DNA from: Astrocystis sublimbata
Lineage: Eukaryota > Ascomycota > Sordariomycetes > Xylariales > Xylariaceae
Length of the DNA stretch: 64,000 bases
Reading direction: 5' to 3'
NCBI GenBank assembly: GCA_022453515.1
Contig: JAJNNY010000059.1
Span: 62,001 to 126,000 of the forward strand
The first letter of the stretch is position 1; each line of letters opens with the position of its first letter. Shown piece after piece: positions 11,938 through 24,647 of this stretch. Position numbers and translations under genes: made by a program. Below the pieces are notes generated by a model that was given only the letters and a program-made list of their open reading frames with translations, was not told the origin of the DNA and made no database searches.

Positions 11938-13614
11938 CTAATCACTCTTTAGCTGGGAAGCCGCATGTCCGGACGGGGTAGCAGAGCTGGCTGCCAACTT
12001 GACGTTCTCAAAGACGCCGCTCAACGTGTGCCCGATTTCGTCGAGAATCTGAGGTCTCGTCTCATGAGCCTTCGCGTCAATGCCACCCTGCTTCTCTGCA
12101 TTAACCTTCGTCAACTCGGTCACGAAGCTCTGGCCCCACCACGCCGAAGTGTACTTAAAAACGTATCGCTCCAGCTTGCGGTAGTTGGCCTCCCGTGTCC
12201 CTGGTGACATGGTAACGGCATCGTGGATCGAATTTGCGAGCTCCTCGATGTTCCAGGGGTTGACGATCAAGCTGCCGTTGAGTGATTGTGCGGCTCCCGT
12301 AAATTCCGACAAAATCATGACGCCGTGGCGCTTGCGTTGCGTCGCAATGTATTCATATGAAACCAGATTCATGCCGTCGCGGGTGGAACTAACTAAGCAG
12401 ACGTCTGAAACGGCATACAGGGCACAGAGCTCGTCGAAGTTGACACTCTGGTGCAGGAAGTGGATGGGCATAAACTCGACAGTGCCGAACTTGCCATTGA
12501 TCCTTCCGACGAGCTCGTTGACCACAGCTCGGAGGTTCTGGTATTCTTCCACATCCTGCCGCGAAGGCACGGCCACTTGGACGAGAACCACCTTTCCGAT
12601 CCATTCAGGGTGCTCTGTCAGGAACACTTCAAGCGCGTGGAGCTTCTGCGGCACGCCCTTGATGTAGTCCAGTCGGTCTACACCCACAATGAGCTTCACA
12701 CCCTCGAACTTGCGAGACAGCGTCGTGATTCGGTCCTGCACGTTCGGCTTCTTCAGCCCTTCCACGAACTTCTCTGGATCTATACCGATAGGGAACGCCG
12801 CGACAGTGATAAACTTGCCGTCGTATTCGACGCCGTTCGGGGTGGTGTGAGTGTCGAGGATGCGGGAGCAGGCGCTGAGGAAATGTCTCGCATAGTCGTA
12901 GGTGTGGAACCCGATCAGGTCGCATTGGAGAAGTCCCTTGAGGAGGGCTTCTCGCACGGGAAGGATGCGGTAGACTTCGCTGCTGGGGAACGGGGTGTGG
13001 AGGAAGAAGCCAATCTTGACATTCTTCTTATCGCCGAGACCCTTCCGCAGCATCTCGGGCAGCAACATTAGGTGGTAGTCGTGCACCCAGATGATATCGC
13101 CATCTTGTACATCCTTCAACACGGTCTGGGCGAAGAGTCGGCTCACTTCCTTGTAGGCGGTCCAGGCGCTCTCGTCGAAGGTAATCTCGCCGGGGTGATA
13201 GTGAAACAAGGGCCATAGGATCTCGTCTGTAAGCACGGTCGATGGTTAGTAACTTGGATTTCTCTATGAGAGATCGAATAGAATCAGATAAGGGCAGAAA
13301 TGAGGCATACTGCTGAAGCCGTTGTAGTGTCGGTCGGCGAGTTCGTCGTCGATGAAGATGGGATGGGCGCCGTATTCGTCCTTTAGCTGCTTGGTGACAT
13401 CGGCGATCTCGTCCTCGGGAATCTCCAGGCCTGGCCAGCCATACCACTGAAAGCTCGTTGTCTTGCTCAGACCACTTAGACCGGTGACGAGACCACCGGA
13501 AGACATAGAGAATTCATAGTCGCCCTCTGCCTTCCGTTTTATCGTGATGGGTAGTCGGTTTGAGACGAGGAGCAGGCGGCGATCGCCGGTGGGGTCCGCT
13601 TCGCTATCAGGCAT
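11938..13614 (-). CDS. tps1: Trehalose-6-phosphate synthase (UDP-forming)
   Basis: Transfers glucose from UDP-glucose to glucose-6-phosphate, the first step of trehalose synthesis; cytosolic, glycosyltransferase family 20. Two exons on the minus strand, 13614-13311 and 13226-11938, give 530 residues, close to the usual Tps1 length. The 84-nt intron (GTATGC...TTACAG) is fixed by restoring GFSNEILWPLFHYHPGE. N-terminal LLLVSNRLPITIKR and GGLVTGLSGL form the sugar-phosphate site. IWVHDYHLMLLPEMLR, IGFFLHTPFPSSEVYR, GVDRLDYIKGVPQK and DGMNLVSYEYIA are hallmark blocks. There is no C-terminal phosphatase domain, so this is the synthase subunit. AGGGG/CCCCT stress-element-like pentamers occur about 0.7-0.8 kb upstream. 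Confidence 0.96.
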
Positions 13615-16058
13615 GTTGTCGCTGCAGCGGTGGATGTGGGTTGGTGTGGTGTTGTAGCAGGACGGGCTGCTGCTTTCGGTGGCTGCTTCTAGTGCCTAGG
13701 AGAAGCGCTTCTGGCTGAGACGATTGAGGTGACTAGATTGAGGAGGATGTGTGTGTAGTCCTGGTAGTCATGCAATCTCGAGATGGCAAATGGTGGCTTC
13801 CAAGTACGATGCAAGACCAGCTATGTGCAAGAAGAATCGGTGTCGAACAGCCTATTGGCTCAAATCTGGATTCGATCCGGCAAACGGCAACGATAGCTTG
13901 GTACGGTAGACTACCTCCTTGGCGGGTGAGAGATCGGGGCTTTGTAGGGAGTTGAAGGGACGGGATTATCTGCGAGGCGGGGTGGAAATAGCGTCAGTCA
14001 AAGTGTCCCAACTGCAACAACAGCGGAAAGGGATAGGGACTTACGTAGGTATTTGTTGAGATGTAGGCAGAGGGCGGGTTCAGCTTTGGCTGGGGAGAGT
14101 CTGGATGTTTTTATGGAGGAGCAACGACAGCCAGCTATTGTTTCACGTTGCTTCGTGCCTATCTCGCCGCAAAAAAGCTGGAGCCAACGACGTAATGTTT
14201 AGCGGGGCCTGTTCCTGTTTCCACCCACATCTCCCATCCCTATCAGGACTAGCGCTGCTTCTGCCACTGCGATGTTATCCCTACTTGGTACTAGATCACA
14301 AAATAATCACTGCAACCCCGCGGGCCGTGACACACAATGAAGGGGAGGCTGAGACCTAAATGCAGGTACCTAATTTGGTAGCCATCAGTCAGTGGTCAAC
14401 AAATGTGAAGCAACACAACCAACCGACCAACTTAACCGTCCCCTTGGGTAAGATTAAAAGATGACTGGCTGCTTATTATGCCACTCGCAGCCAATCACCC
14501 ATTCTCTGACCGCAACTGGCAGTAAGATCGGTTGCCAAGACTGAGTCAATGACGTGTCTGCACAACGTCTGTGTGTAAGTTTGGTTTGATCGTAGTACAT
14601 CTTGCGTGCTTGTGTTCAGCTCGAGTTCGCCGTAGGCCAGGTTACGTTATACACAACAGTCACGTTTTCGAGTCTCTATTTTGGCCTAGGTACGAGGGAG
14701 TCGGCTAGCGGCAACGTCTACATCACAAGATTTCTTCTCGTTTTCTTTGAGCTAAGGTTGTTCAAGGTACGCGTTGATATCTATTTTTCGGTACATTTTA
14801 CAGGTACTTACTTACCTACGGGACAGCATCAACCAAAATAGATCGCTTGTCTAGGACATTTTTAACCAATCATAGTCCGACTTAGATCTCGAGTTTGCCT
14901 AATCTAGCTATGGCCCATTTCGGCCGGACCAAAATGTCCTTGCCCAGGCTTGCGACCGGCACCGTCCCATCACATCCTCCATTTAAGCTTGTCTCAGGGC
15001 TGTCATCTGTGTGGTTTGCCGCCTTTTCCTCAAGTAACATCAGACACAACCTCTCCGCAAATAGCGCATGACTTATCCGGACTTCCCCCGTAAAATAAAT
15101 ACCCATTACCTATTTATTGTTGCTTGTGACTGCAGGAATAGCCACCAGGATAAGGTCGGCATCGCTTGTTTGAGTTGTTGCTTAATCACGCAATAGCCAG
15201 ATCTTAGAGGGGTTACGGACGGGCTTTCGCCTGTCGATTTTGGAAAGGGTGTGCACTTCATAAACGTGGTTTCCGTGTCTTGATAACGAACAGTTCAAAC
15301 TGGTTGGCTCAAACGACTTCTGATGAACCAGTGGCCTAGATATGACGTGATCAGATACCAAAGTCGGACAATGTAGGTATAACTGGCCTCTATCACGCGA
15401 GCATTATCCAGGGAGGGGTGAGGAAGGGGTGAGGGGAAAACATACTCACCGCAAATACGACTTCACAATCAGAAGCGTTGTCTCTGGAGTACAATCAATG
15501 GTCAAGGTATAAATAACCTCGTGGGTAGTGGCAAACCACGTCACGTCACATCAATGAATGAACAAAATTGTTCTCATATTTCATTTGAAATCTTGCTATT
15601 TTCTTAAATAAGTTTTGAGGCTTCAGGCTAACATACCTAGTCTTTCTAGCAATGCTGCTAATCTTGTTCATGATCCTCGACGCGCTCTTATGAAGTAAAT
15701 CAAATGCCGCTTCATCAAAATGGCCAGCCCCCTTCACTGCGGCCCCAATGCATGGCAAAACCAAGTACATGCTCATTATGTCGCCGCCCTCCCATAAACT
15801 CCAACATGGCCTAAGGGTATATCATTATGTACACGCCCCCACTCAAGAAGGCAAATATGCGTCGCGATGGATCGCTCAGATACAGACGAAGGAAGAAAAT
15901 TAAAAGAAAATTATGCCGTCGTGGTTCATGGTCCTAATACCATCGTAAATGATGGTAAGACAGTGTCAAATGTACAGGCGAAGGTGGTCGCTGGCCTTGG
16001 TAATTGTTTGTAAGTCTTTTTCACCGTTGCGTGGCTGCGCTTCCGGCAGGTCGCGCTC
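13615..16058. other. Spacer between tps1 and the tyrosinase gene
   Basis: This holds the tps1 promoter. A 76-codon minus-strand ORF at 15546-15776 starts with a hydrophobic stretch (MYLVLPCIGAAVKGAG) followed by helical charged sequence. I do not recognise it and list it as unlikely. Nothing else is supported. Confidence 0.45.
14341..14444 (-). promoter_or_regulatory. Possible STRE pair upstream of tps1
   Basis: AGGGG at 14341-14345 and CCCCT at 14440-14444 match the stress-response element core bound by Msn2/4-type factors in yeast, where trehalose genes are known targets. They lie about 730 and 830 bp from the start codon. Five-base matches are common by chance, so this is tentative. Confidence 0.2.
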
Positions 16059-17676
16059 TTAGTAGTTGTAATGGTAGCACAAGGGGCCACTGAGCGTGTT
16101 CAGGGCATCGCGGACGGCCATGTCTGGCATGATGCCGCTGGAGCTGAGCATCGTGTCCAGTGTGATGGGGGTGCAAGGACTCTTGGCATCGGCACATCCG
16201 CTGATGGTCGTGCGACGCGACGGGTTGGCGTTCTGCCAGATTCGGAACGTGTGGTCGACGAAGAGATGGTGCATGAAGAAGATCGGGTCGCCCACTGACG
16301 CCGATACTTCCGCCATGACTGCGCCAATGCCGTTGTGGCCATAGCCGTGGGGTCTGCAGAGGGGATTGTTAGCATTGCCAGCCTGATCGCAAGGGTGGTG
16401 GGTGAGTGCAGTCGACATACCCTAGCTCGAAGCAGTCGCGGAACTCTTCGTACGACTTCATGGACAAGCAGCTGTTGGTGAAGTCCTTGTTGCACTGAGC
16501 GGTTTGCGATTCGTCGACGGCTCGGGAGAGGCAGTGGTTCTCGTTGTTCTGGCCGGGACCCACGTGCAGTGTCGTGCCCGAGAATTCCTAAGACGAGTCA
16601 GCGATTGAGAACATTTAAGAGGCCATTGCTGCGAAAGTGGTGTTACTTACACCCGATACGATGCAGGTACCCTGGCCATCTGAAGTCTTCGCAGGCAGAT
16701 GACCGAACCACTCGTCAATGAAGACATCCGAAGCAGCAAAGTTGCCGGCATGTTTGGTCTCGTCCCACCACGGCATCGCCTTGTCGAACCCACACTCGTC
16801 ACGGAGCAGCTGCTCGAACACCCAGACGAAGTAACGGTGCCACACGAGGAAGGCCGCCGTCTGGTGGATGTTCGCCGTCATACCACGGTGCACCGAGATC
16901 AGGTCTTCGTATCGGTTCTGAGACCCCGTGAATTGGCTGCCACCCGATGGCTTGCCCTGCAGACACTTGATGGCCGTGACAAAGGCCGTGCGGTCGGCCT
17001 TGGCGTAGCTTGACCATTCGTAGCGAACGTGGGAATTGCTCGGGTTGCAGGTTGCTGCAGCCTCCTTGTTGCCGCTGGGCTCCTTGCTGCCGCTGGGTTC
17101 CTTGTCGCCGCTAGATTCTTTGCTGCCACTCGAGGGCTTCTTCGTCTCTTCAGGCTCTTTGGGGACCTTGCTGTTGTCAGGAGCCTTCATGCTCTGGCCC
17201 GGCGCGCTGGGAGTCTTGGGCGGACTAGCCGGTTTCTTGGCCTTGTTGCCGTCGCTTTTCTGAGCATGGCCGCCGAGCTTCAGAGGCTTGAGACCCGACT
17301 TGAGGTCGTCATCAAACTTGTCTTGCAGCTGCTCGAAATGGTCGTGCACCTTCTCGAGATCGTCCTCAATCTTTTGCTTTACTTTATCAAAGTGCAGCTC
17401 AAGCTTGTCTTCGATGTCCTCGAGTATGGCCAGGGGGCGGTCTATCCAGTTTCCGGACGCGTCCATCGGCCCGTCATTGAACATGCCCATGCCGAAAATC
17501 TCCCGAATCGATGCATCGGCCTTGTCAAAGTACTTCTTGGGATCCGCCGTTGGGAAGCTTTTAAAGCTAGATATGTCGACGTGCTGGGCGCGGCTTTGCG
17601 AATGCGACACCGGCACCGTCAGCGCAGACACCGTGGCAGCGCCGCAGAGGGCCTGCGATGCAATTGAGTATCGCAT
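16059..17676 (-). CDS. Secreted tyrosinase-family copper oxidase
   Basis: Type-3 copper enzyme likely oxidising phenols; the substrate is unknown. Three exons on the minus strand, 17676-16651, 16587-16421 and 16353-16059, give 495 residues. Introns of 63 and 67 nt have good signals and restore frame. I chose the ATG at 17676, not the in-frame one 25 codons upstream, because it opens a signal peptide (MRYSIASQALCGAATVSALT). Residues 84-130 form a charged, probably coiled-coil helix. Residues 140-205 are a Lys/Pro/Ser/Gly linker with degenerate KEPSG repeats. The copper A site follows: H263, H271 and H280 in FLVWHRYFVWVFEQLL. Copper B: H400 and H404 in PHGYGHNGIG, then FFMHHLFVDHTF at 424-434. 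The catalytic domain is short and C-terminal, and no C-terminal shielding domain is seen. Confidence 0.88.
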
Positions 17677-20600
17677 GGTGTGCTGTACTGATGGATACAG
17701 TAGCAGGAAAGAGCCCTCTGTAAGTAAGTCTTTGAAAAGACCGAAAAGCAATGACGATTAATTAGAAATGAACTAGGCCGGGCTGAATGTGTAGAGCTCT
17801 TCGAAAGAATGAAGAGTCGCACAAAGAGGGCGCAATATAGCTAGACATCATGGTCAGAAAAAGGAGGATGTGCGTGCCGTTGAGACCTCCTTTAATATCC
17901 GGAGGGGTCGCGGTTCGTCGATCGTTATTTTCACTCGCAGCTGCTGCAAGGCCAGGTGGTTTCTGAGTCGTTGTTGAGTCCAAGGTGATCGGCAGCATTC
18001 CCACTCTAAGCCTGCAGGGCGAACCGAGACCCAGGCGAGGCGGGTGACAAAAGAAAGTTTACACCCCTTCTTGGCAGGCCTACGAAAGTGACTTATGTTT
18101 CTACTTCAACAATTATTCAACGTACGGATAACAGAAGCCCCGTGAAATAGAGTTAATAGTAGAAAAGTTCTACTATTATTAGATATATTTTTAAGTATTA
18201 TTGAAGTATCTAGATACTTAAATCTATTTTAATAGTTTTAGAGCAGCTTAAGTCTCGTTAGTAAGGTTAGGATCGCTTTAATAATAGTTACAACAGGAGA
18301 TCTACGGAATAAAGTTTTCTAGCTTCAGATGTACTGTGGCGGTAAAAAACTGCGCCGAGTGTAAACTTTGTTTTGTCACCCGCCTCGCCAGGGTGCGTCG
18401 GGTGCGTCGCATGGCGCGCGCTCGACTGGGCAACCGACCTCCCGCTAGCGGTTTAGTTGGCGACGCCAAAATCCATTCCTCTCGTGGGTCACGACAGAGG
18501 CATAAATGACCACTATATTCCTGTTTTACAGAACAGTATAATGCTAGTCTAGACTCCAGAACCTACCTGTTTAGGGCTTTGTGTTTCACAATTGAACACA
18601 CAAAGACTCGAATGCAGGTTGCATTCCTATAGCGACGTCAACGTGACCGGCCAGTCGACAACAAAGGCTGCCACTTTCTAGACGTTGCCGACAAGCCGAG
18701 CTGCGACTATGGGCAATGTTGTGCTCAGGTCCTGCTCATGCTCAGACTTGGGTTGTAGAGCGAATGCAGTCTTCGATCGCCATCGCATTTTGCGAATACC
18801 TCGCTTCTGTTAGCGACGATGCTACTCTGATCTCGATGCGGTCTGGTATTTGACGATCTTATCGTCATGTCTCCTGGCCTATTGTCACCTTTTGTCCTTT
18901 ACTCGTGCCACATTCAAAAGTAGACGGAGAATTCTCCACGTGTGCTGTCACCTGAAGGGTCGAGGATGTCGGCTCATGAAGTAACATGAACCCCTGTACG
19001 GCGCGTAGGCGTATGTGTGGCCGTAGTATTCGAGTGTCTAAAACCTTGTTTCGATGACTTTTGTTGTCGCGATGTAGATCCACAATCCATCGCGCGCGGT
19101 CTACTGTAAAGTGAGCGTATGCGGTATAAAGACGCCCAGCCTCATGCATGCAACTTGGCTTAGTGCGGGGTTGAAGACCGTCTGTGACGACAGCTATTCC
19201 CAATCAACTCGTCGCAAGTAAGGGCAATTGAAGCCCAAAAGGCTGCATGTAAGCTTAATTGATGGATCAACAATATGACGTTTAATGCACTACATACTGA
19301 CTTTCAGCCTTCTCAACGGTCAATACGAAAGATCTACATCTGAGGAGGCGAGAGAGTCAAGGAAACGTTACGCTACCTATATTAACCAGCTTGACGCCCA
19401 TCCAGCAACGGTGCTGCGCTGTTGGATCATTGGCAAGGCTGCTTTGCCTCAGCTCATCTCAATCCAACGTGAATTGGAGGGTGGCATTCCAATTGCTTGG
19501 GCTCTGCAAATACGAGATAGAGATGGTTGTATGACGTTGCACGGCAGATATCACAACCGATGCCTTAAAATCACTATGCCCACGGGGGCAAGTGGTATTG
19601 ACGGTTCGTTGTTTTGGACAGCTTCATGGTCTGAATAGGCTACCGATAGGGCGATCCCCCAACAACGGATGTATGTCAATAGATCTTCACTGCATCTTGA
19701 CATAACAACTATCTAGATCGCTGATCTTTGGTATTCTCGCTCAGCTCTACCACGTATAACGGGCAGATAGCTTCAATTCTAAAAGACCGCCATGCTTTAT
19801 GACTTCATTCATGATGACAAAAATCGCATTACCAAACTTCGATAACTTCGGTCGGCAACTTCTGGGCATGCTGTTCACCGACCGAGGCTATATCGTTGCC
19901 GGCCGTGGTGCCGTCTGGTCGGTCATACGTCACGGGGTGAAAGATCCGACGCTGGGCATTTTGATATTGACGACCTTCCGAATTTCGACGTTCCTGAAGC
20001 CGTAGCATAATTGATGAGAAGCGCAGCTACGTAAGTATACAGTGTGTGCATCGTGCAATCAAGATTCATATATTGGGCCAAGGCCAGTGTGAATAAGATT
20101 TGACGACGCCACAGTGAGTGACCAGGCACGCCAGGGTCATAGTGATAGGGATGTGCCCGCCTACTTAGTTGTTCCTTTTTCTCTATCTATTCCACTTTCT
20201 TATCGCTCTTGGCCTCATCTTTGTTAGACTTGTGTAAACTCTAAGTAATACTACCACATTGACTCATACTTATGGCTTATCAGCCAACAAGTTGAGCACG
20301 TTCATCTTATAAGTACACACGAACGCCATTCCGCCCTCGACAGGCAGCCGAGATGCAGCACTCCATCATCCCAGGAGGGCCCACTAGCTATTACTGATTG
20401 GGACGCCGCTGATAGGAACAACCTGCCGTTTTAGTTGGACTATCAACGGCATTATGGAGATGTGTTATTCACCGAGTCTAGGTGCGGCGATCCGGTCGGA
20501 ATTTGATACAAATGCATAAGTGACTAAATCATAGGCCAACTCAACGAGCTTGCTCATCCAGGGAACCATTGAGTGACAAATTTGATTTTTCTATGTCGCA

Positions 20601-22155
20601 AGATAGCACAGCAGTGGCACAGATCACATGCCAAGAACCGACCAATTTCCTCAAATTAATATTCTACGCCTCCAGATGTATCGTGGATTGACTGCCAATT
20701 AATACGTAGCGGCTCGTGGAGTGGAGTTGACGAACTAAGAATTTCATAATGCTATGAGAGTTGCTCAACAGGCATTTTCCAGCAACGCGAGCTACACCCG
20801 TATCCCTGATGGGAACAGGTCCTAGTTTGCCCTATCTGTAAAAGTTAGGACAAACTATCATGCGACCCTATACGAACCGATAGCAGATCGCGATGCGACT
20901 TTCGAATTGAAGTGAGCAGAATGAGGAGATGTTCTAAAGGAAGCAGTACATATACTACGCACGTAGGCATGTCAAGAAGGCAGCCACTTTAATACGCGAA
21001 CCACTACCAGGCTTGCCTGTTTCTTGACCGGTCTGCTTTCTATGCCTCCAACCCGCTTCCTGCCATGCTTAAGTAACTAGCTGCAGAACAGATCGGAGGA
21101 CCATCCAATCACAAGTACCTGTCACGTCCTCTCCATCGCATGCCTTTCCTTCCTATTACCATCTCGCATAACCAGCTTCTAGACACATGATTTGCGACTC
21201 AAATCCTTGTTAGATTGAGTGGAAATGCACATTGGCTTTCTCACAATCGATAGGTCGATCTCGCAAAGATGGCTCCGTGTGTGACTTGACGAGCGACATC
21301 TGGTCCCAAGGCCGCAGAGAACTACACAGTAGCTGGCTTGCAGGCGTTAGAGAGTATAATTTGCTTCATATTTTTCACTGAACCTCACCGTCGGCAAACA
21401 TCTATACAAATATATTCAAATAAGGAAATCAAAACACACATTTACCTTATTAAATTAAGCAATTGTTTAAGTATAATTAAATCAGGATTAAGCTATTTAT
21501 TCGTGTTTATGTCCAGTAGACTTGTGGAGTGTATGAAACATAGATTAAAGCGCCTTTCAATTTTGGTTTCAGTTGTGCCAAAACTCCAGAAAATGACGAG
21601 AGTGGCATGTGTTGATCGGCGATTATTGGAGGCACAGTCCGCCAAGACAAATTAGGGGAGGTTATGGTGTGGACCCTGGGCCTGGACGATGGGGGCCCTC
21701 ACACCGCACCGCGTGGCTGTATGCGCGACCCCTTCGCCCCTGATGTGCCCGACGTTCATCATTGTCAACTTCACGGTTGAGCATTGAATCCGTCCCAACC
21801 CAATCCCTTACCCAACTGCATCACACTCGTTATTGAGCTAATGAGCCGCCGCCGGACGCGCGCCTTCTACTCGGATTGACACGTTTTCAGCCCTGCCAGC
21901 AAAGCGAAGCGCGCACCCCTGTCTTGTCTTTTGCACCATCTATTTAGCACAGCTTGGCTCCCATCGCGACGGGTCGATCCGCCTGACCCTTACTGTGAGT
22001 TCGGTAGGTTTAACGGCCTTGGCGGTTAAGTGCGCGCATCTATCTGTCGGAATACGCTTCCTGTACATCTACACCAAACTGAACACTGTCCATACAATCA
22101 AAGATCTTTTGGCGCAGTCGTAGATCCAACGGGTTCCGCACCCGCAACCGCGGGA
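17677..22155. other. Spacer of 4.5 kb carrying a MITE-like element
   Basis: Apart from the inverted-repeat element at 18034-18389, I see no recognisable gene. A 117-codon plus-strand ORF at 19285-19638 has no known motif. Sequence around 19800-20000 looks like broken coding sequence (for example HFDIDDLPNFDVPEA in one frame), but I cannot assign it. Confidence 0.45.
18034..18389. mobile_element. MITE-like element with 31-bp terminal inverted repeats
   Basis: The left end (18034-18064) and the reverse complement of the right end (18359-18389) agree at 30 of 31 positions; both begin GGCGAGGCGGGTGACAAAA. A weaker match continues a few bases outward. The 294-bp interior is strongly AT-rich (TA-rich tracts at about 18160-18240), has no ORF, and contrasts with the GC-rich ends. 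This is the layout of a non-autonomous DNA transposon, possibly affected by repeat-induced point mutation. I could not identify a clear target-site duplication. Confidence 0.65.
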
Positions 22156-24647
22156 ATGGGTCTCAAGCGGTGGCACGACTTCGAGGAGAAGCACCCAGAG
22201 CTGTGCGAAACGTGGGCGACGCGATGGGAAGTCATCCGCCCCTATCTACCGCCCGTCAACTTCATCACACTACACTATGCCTACTTCATCGTCATAGCCC
22301 TCATCGGGGCCCTCATCTTCTGGGGCTCCTCGGCTCCTCAGTATAGCATCGGCTGGTGGGACAGCCTATTCATGGTCATGTCCGCATTGACGGCGTCGGG
22401 CCTCAACACGGTCAACGTCAGCCAGCTCACCACCTTCCAGCAGGTTCAGCTGTGTGTCTTCATGATCATGGGCAGCCAGGTCATCGTTTCTTATTTCACC
22501 ATTGCCTTTCGCAAACGCATTTTTGAGAAGCGATTTGAGGACATAGTGGAGATGGAGCGTGCCAAGAGGAAAGCGACCACCTCAAAGACAGGTGCTGTTG
22601 TGGGCATCACGGGCGCCATGATCGGGCTGCAGGTCATGGGCTCTTTTGGCAAATCGCAGGGCCGAAAACAAGGGCAGAGCAGTAGACCGTGGGCTTCAAA
22701 GCGCAATATGGAACCCAATGTCCTACCTGTAAGTATCCCTGAGGAACCGGCATCACAGGACAATTCCGCAACGGGAATTTCGGGAGAAAGCGAGCGAGGC
22801 CAGCCACAGCAGCAACACATCGGATTCCTTGAACCGATTCGCGAGGACGGGCCCCAGGCCGCGACGACTGGGCATTCCATTTACCAGACACACTCTCACC
22901 AGTCCGGAAACACTGCACGACGAAGGCCACAGACTATGGAGTCGAGAACATCTGATGCTGGCTTCAATGTCCAGACATTCCTTAAGGAGCAAAAGGGCAA
23001 CATTGGACGCAACGGGCAGTTCTTCAACCTGTCCGACGACCAGCGCGAGTACCTCGGCGGTGTGGAGTACCGGGCTCTGAAGTTCCTTTCGGCATTTGTC
23101 ATTGCTTATTTCGTGCTGTGGCAGCTCATCGGCGCCATTGCCCTGGGCGCCTGGATGTCTGTCTACGCCGTCGACGACTCGGCCGTCAATGCCCAGAATC
23201 CTTGGTGGGCGGGCATCTTCCTCGCCATCTCAGCCTACAACAATGCCGGCTTCACCCTCCTCGATGCAGGTTTCATACCCTTCCAAGACTCCTATTTTGT
23301 ACTGGTCATCGTCACCATCCTCTCGCTTGCTGGGCCTGCCGCGTTTCCCGTTTTCATGCGCTTGTTGATCTGGGCTATGTCCAAGGTGTTCCATTTCTTC
23401 ACGCGAGACCCGGAGGACTACACGATCTGGAAAGAAGGCTTTGATTTCATCCTCAAGTTTCCACGCCGCGTGTATACCAGCATGTTCCCCGCGCGGGACA
23501 CGTGGTTATTTGTTGCCACATTTGGGGGCTTTGTGCTGGCCGATTGGGTCCTGATCCTTGTGCTCACCACTGGCAATCCGACCATGGAGGCCATCCCGGT
23601 AGGACAGCGTATATTTGACGCTCTGTTCGAAGGATTCTGTGAGTTGCATCCCTGCCCCTGCCTAGTTATCTCGGAAACTCAGCGAGCCTGTCTCCTAACC
23701 TTTGAATTCCACTCACAGCAATTCCATCCGGAGGCTACGCCATCGTCTCCCCATCAGCCATGTACTTCGATATACACGTTCTCTGGCTCGTCATATTCTA
23801 CACGGCCGCCTATCCGCATATTATTACTATGCGTAGGACGAACGTCTACGAAGAGCGCTCTCTGGGCATCTACGAAGGAGACCAGACTGAGATTGAGCAA
23901 CTCCACTCGGAGACAAGCAGTGTGTTTGATGAAGTTGACGCTGAAGCCATGCGCCAAGACCGTCTCGAGGCGGGCGTTACCTCCGCATTCAACTCCGACA
24001 GCAACGCGAAGGGGAGAAACTGGGATGCAGCCTCACAGACGCCGTCCGTCATGGCCGGCAAGCGCCTCTATGCCGCGGGCCGTCGCGGCACGGCCTTTGT
24101 AGGCCGCCAGTTGCAGCGACGCATGACTGCCTTTCAAGGCGTCGGCGTCGCCCACGCCCAGGCAGCGGTACCCGACGGTCCCGCTATCAAGCCCCTCCGT
24201 CGCGCCGCCACCATGGACTTTGCATCGGTGCACTCCCTGCGGAACCACACGGCAGCCGGCCCGCCGAGCCTGGTATCGCAGCAAGTGCGCGGCCAGCTCA
24301 GCCACGACGTGTGGTGGGTTGCCCTGGCCCTGTTCCTCGTCACGCTCATCGAGACGCGCCACTCGCTCGGGGATCCGGTCACCTTCAGCGTCTTTAGCAT
24401 CCTCTTCGAGATCGTCTCGGGCTACACGAATATCGGCATCAGCATCGGCCTGCCGGACCAGAGTTATAGTCTGACAGGGGGCATGTATACGGGGAGCAAG
24501 ATCATCATGATTCTTGTTATGTTGAGAGGACGGCATAGGGGCTTGCCGGTTGCGCTGGATCGCGCTGTCAGGCTGCCTGGGAAGCAGTTGGCGGAGCTGG
24601 AGGAGGAGGATGCGGAGATTAGGAGCATGGCTGGTTTCTCACCGTAG
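22156..24647 (+). CDS. TRK-type high-affinity potassium transporter
   Basis: Plasma-membrane K+ uptake system of the Trk/HKT superfamily. Two exons, 22156-23638 and 23719-24647 (intron 80 nt), give 803 residues. I chose the ATG at 22156 because the frame upstream has no other ATG and the opening KRWHDF...PYLPPVNFITLHY is typical. Pore loops: P1 SALTASGLNTVN (about 76-87), P2 SAYNNAGFTLLD (about 359-370), P3 FSIPSGGYAIV (about 494-504, spanning the splice site) and P4 SGYTNIGISIG. A hydrophilic loop of about 170 residues separates the first two units, as in fungal Trk1. MRRTNVYEERSLGIYEGD and VMLRGRHRGLPVALDRAV are conserved fungal blocks. P3 departs from the usual R-T/S-A/S-G-F form and has Pro where Arg is normal. 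It could be a divergent paralogue. Confidence 0.93.

Noticed and set aside
15546..15776. 76-codon minus-strand ORF with a hydrophobic start and a possible GTATGT donor
   Set aside because: No downstream acceptor joins it to a sensible exon and no motif is recognised.
22030..22155. Upstream extension of the TRK frame beginning with a GTG codon
   Set aside because: Nuclear fungal genes rarely start at GTG; the first ATG at 22156 fits the family N-terminus.
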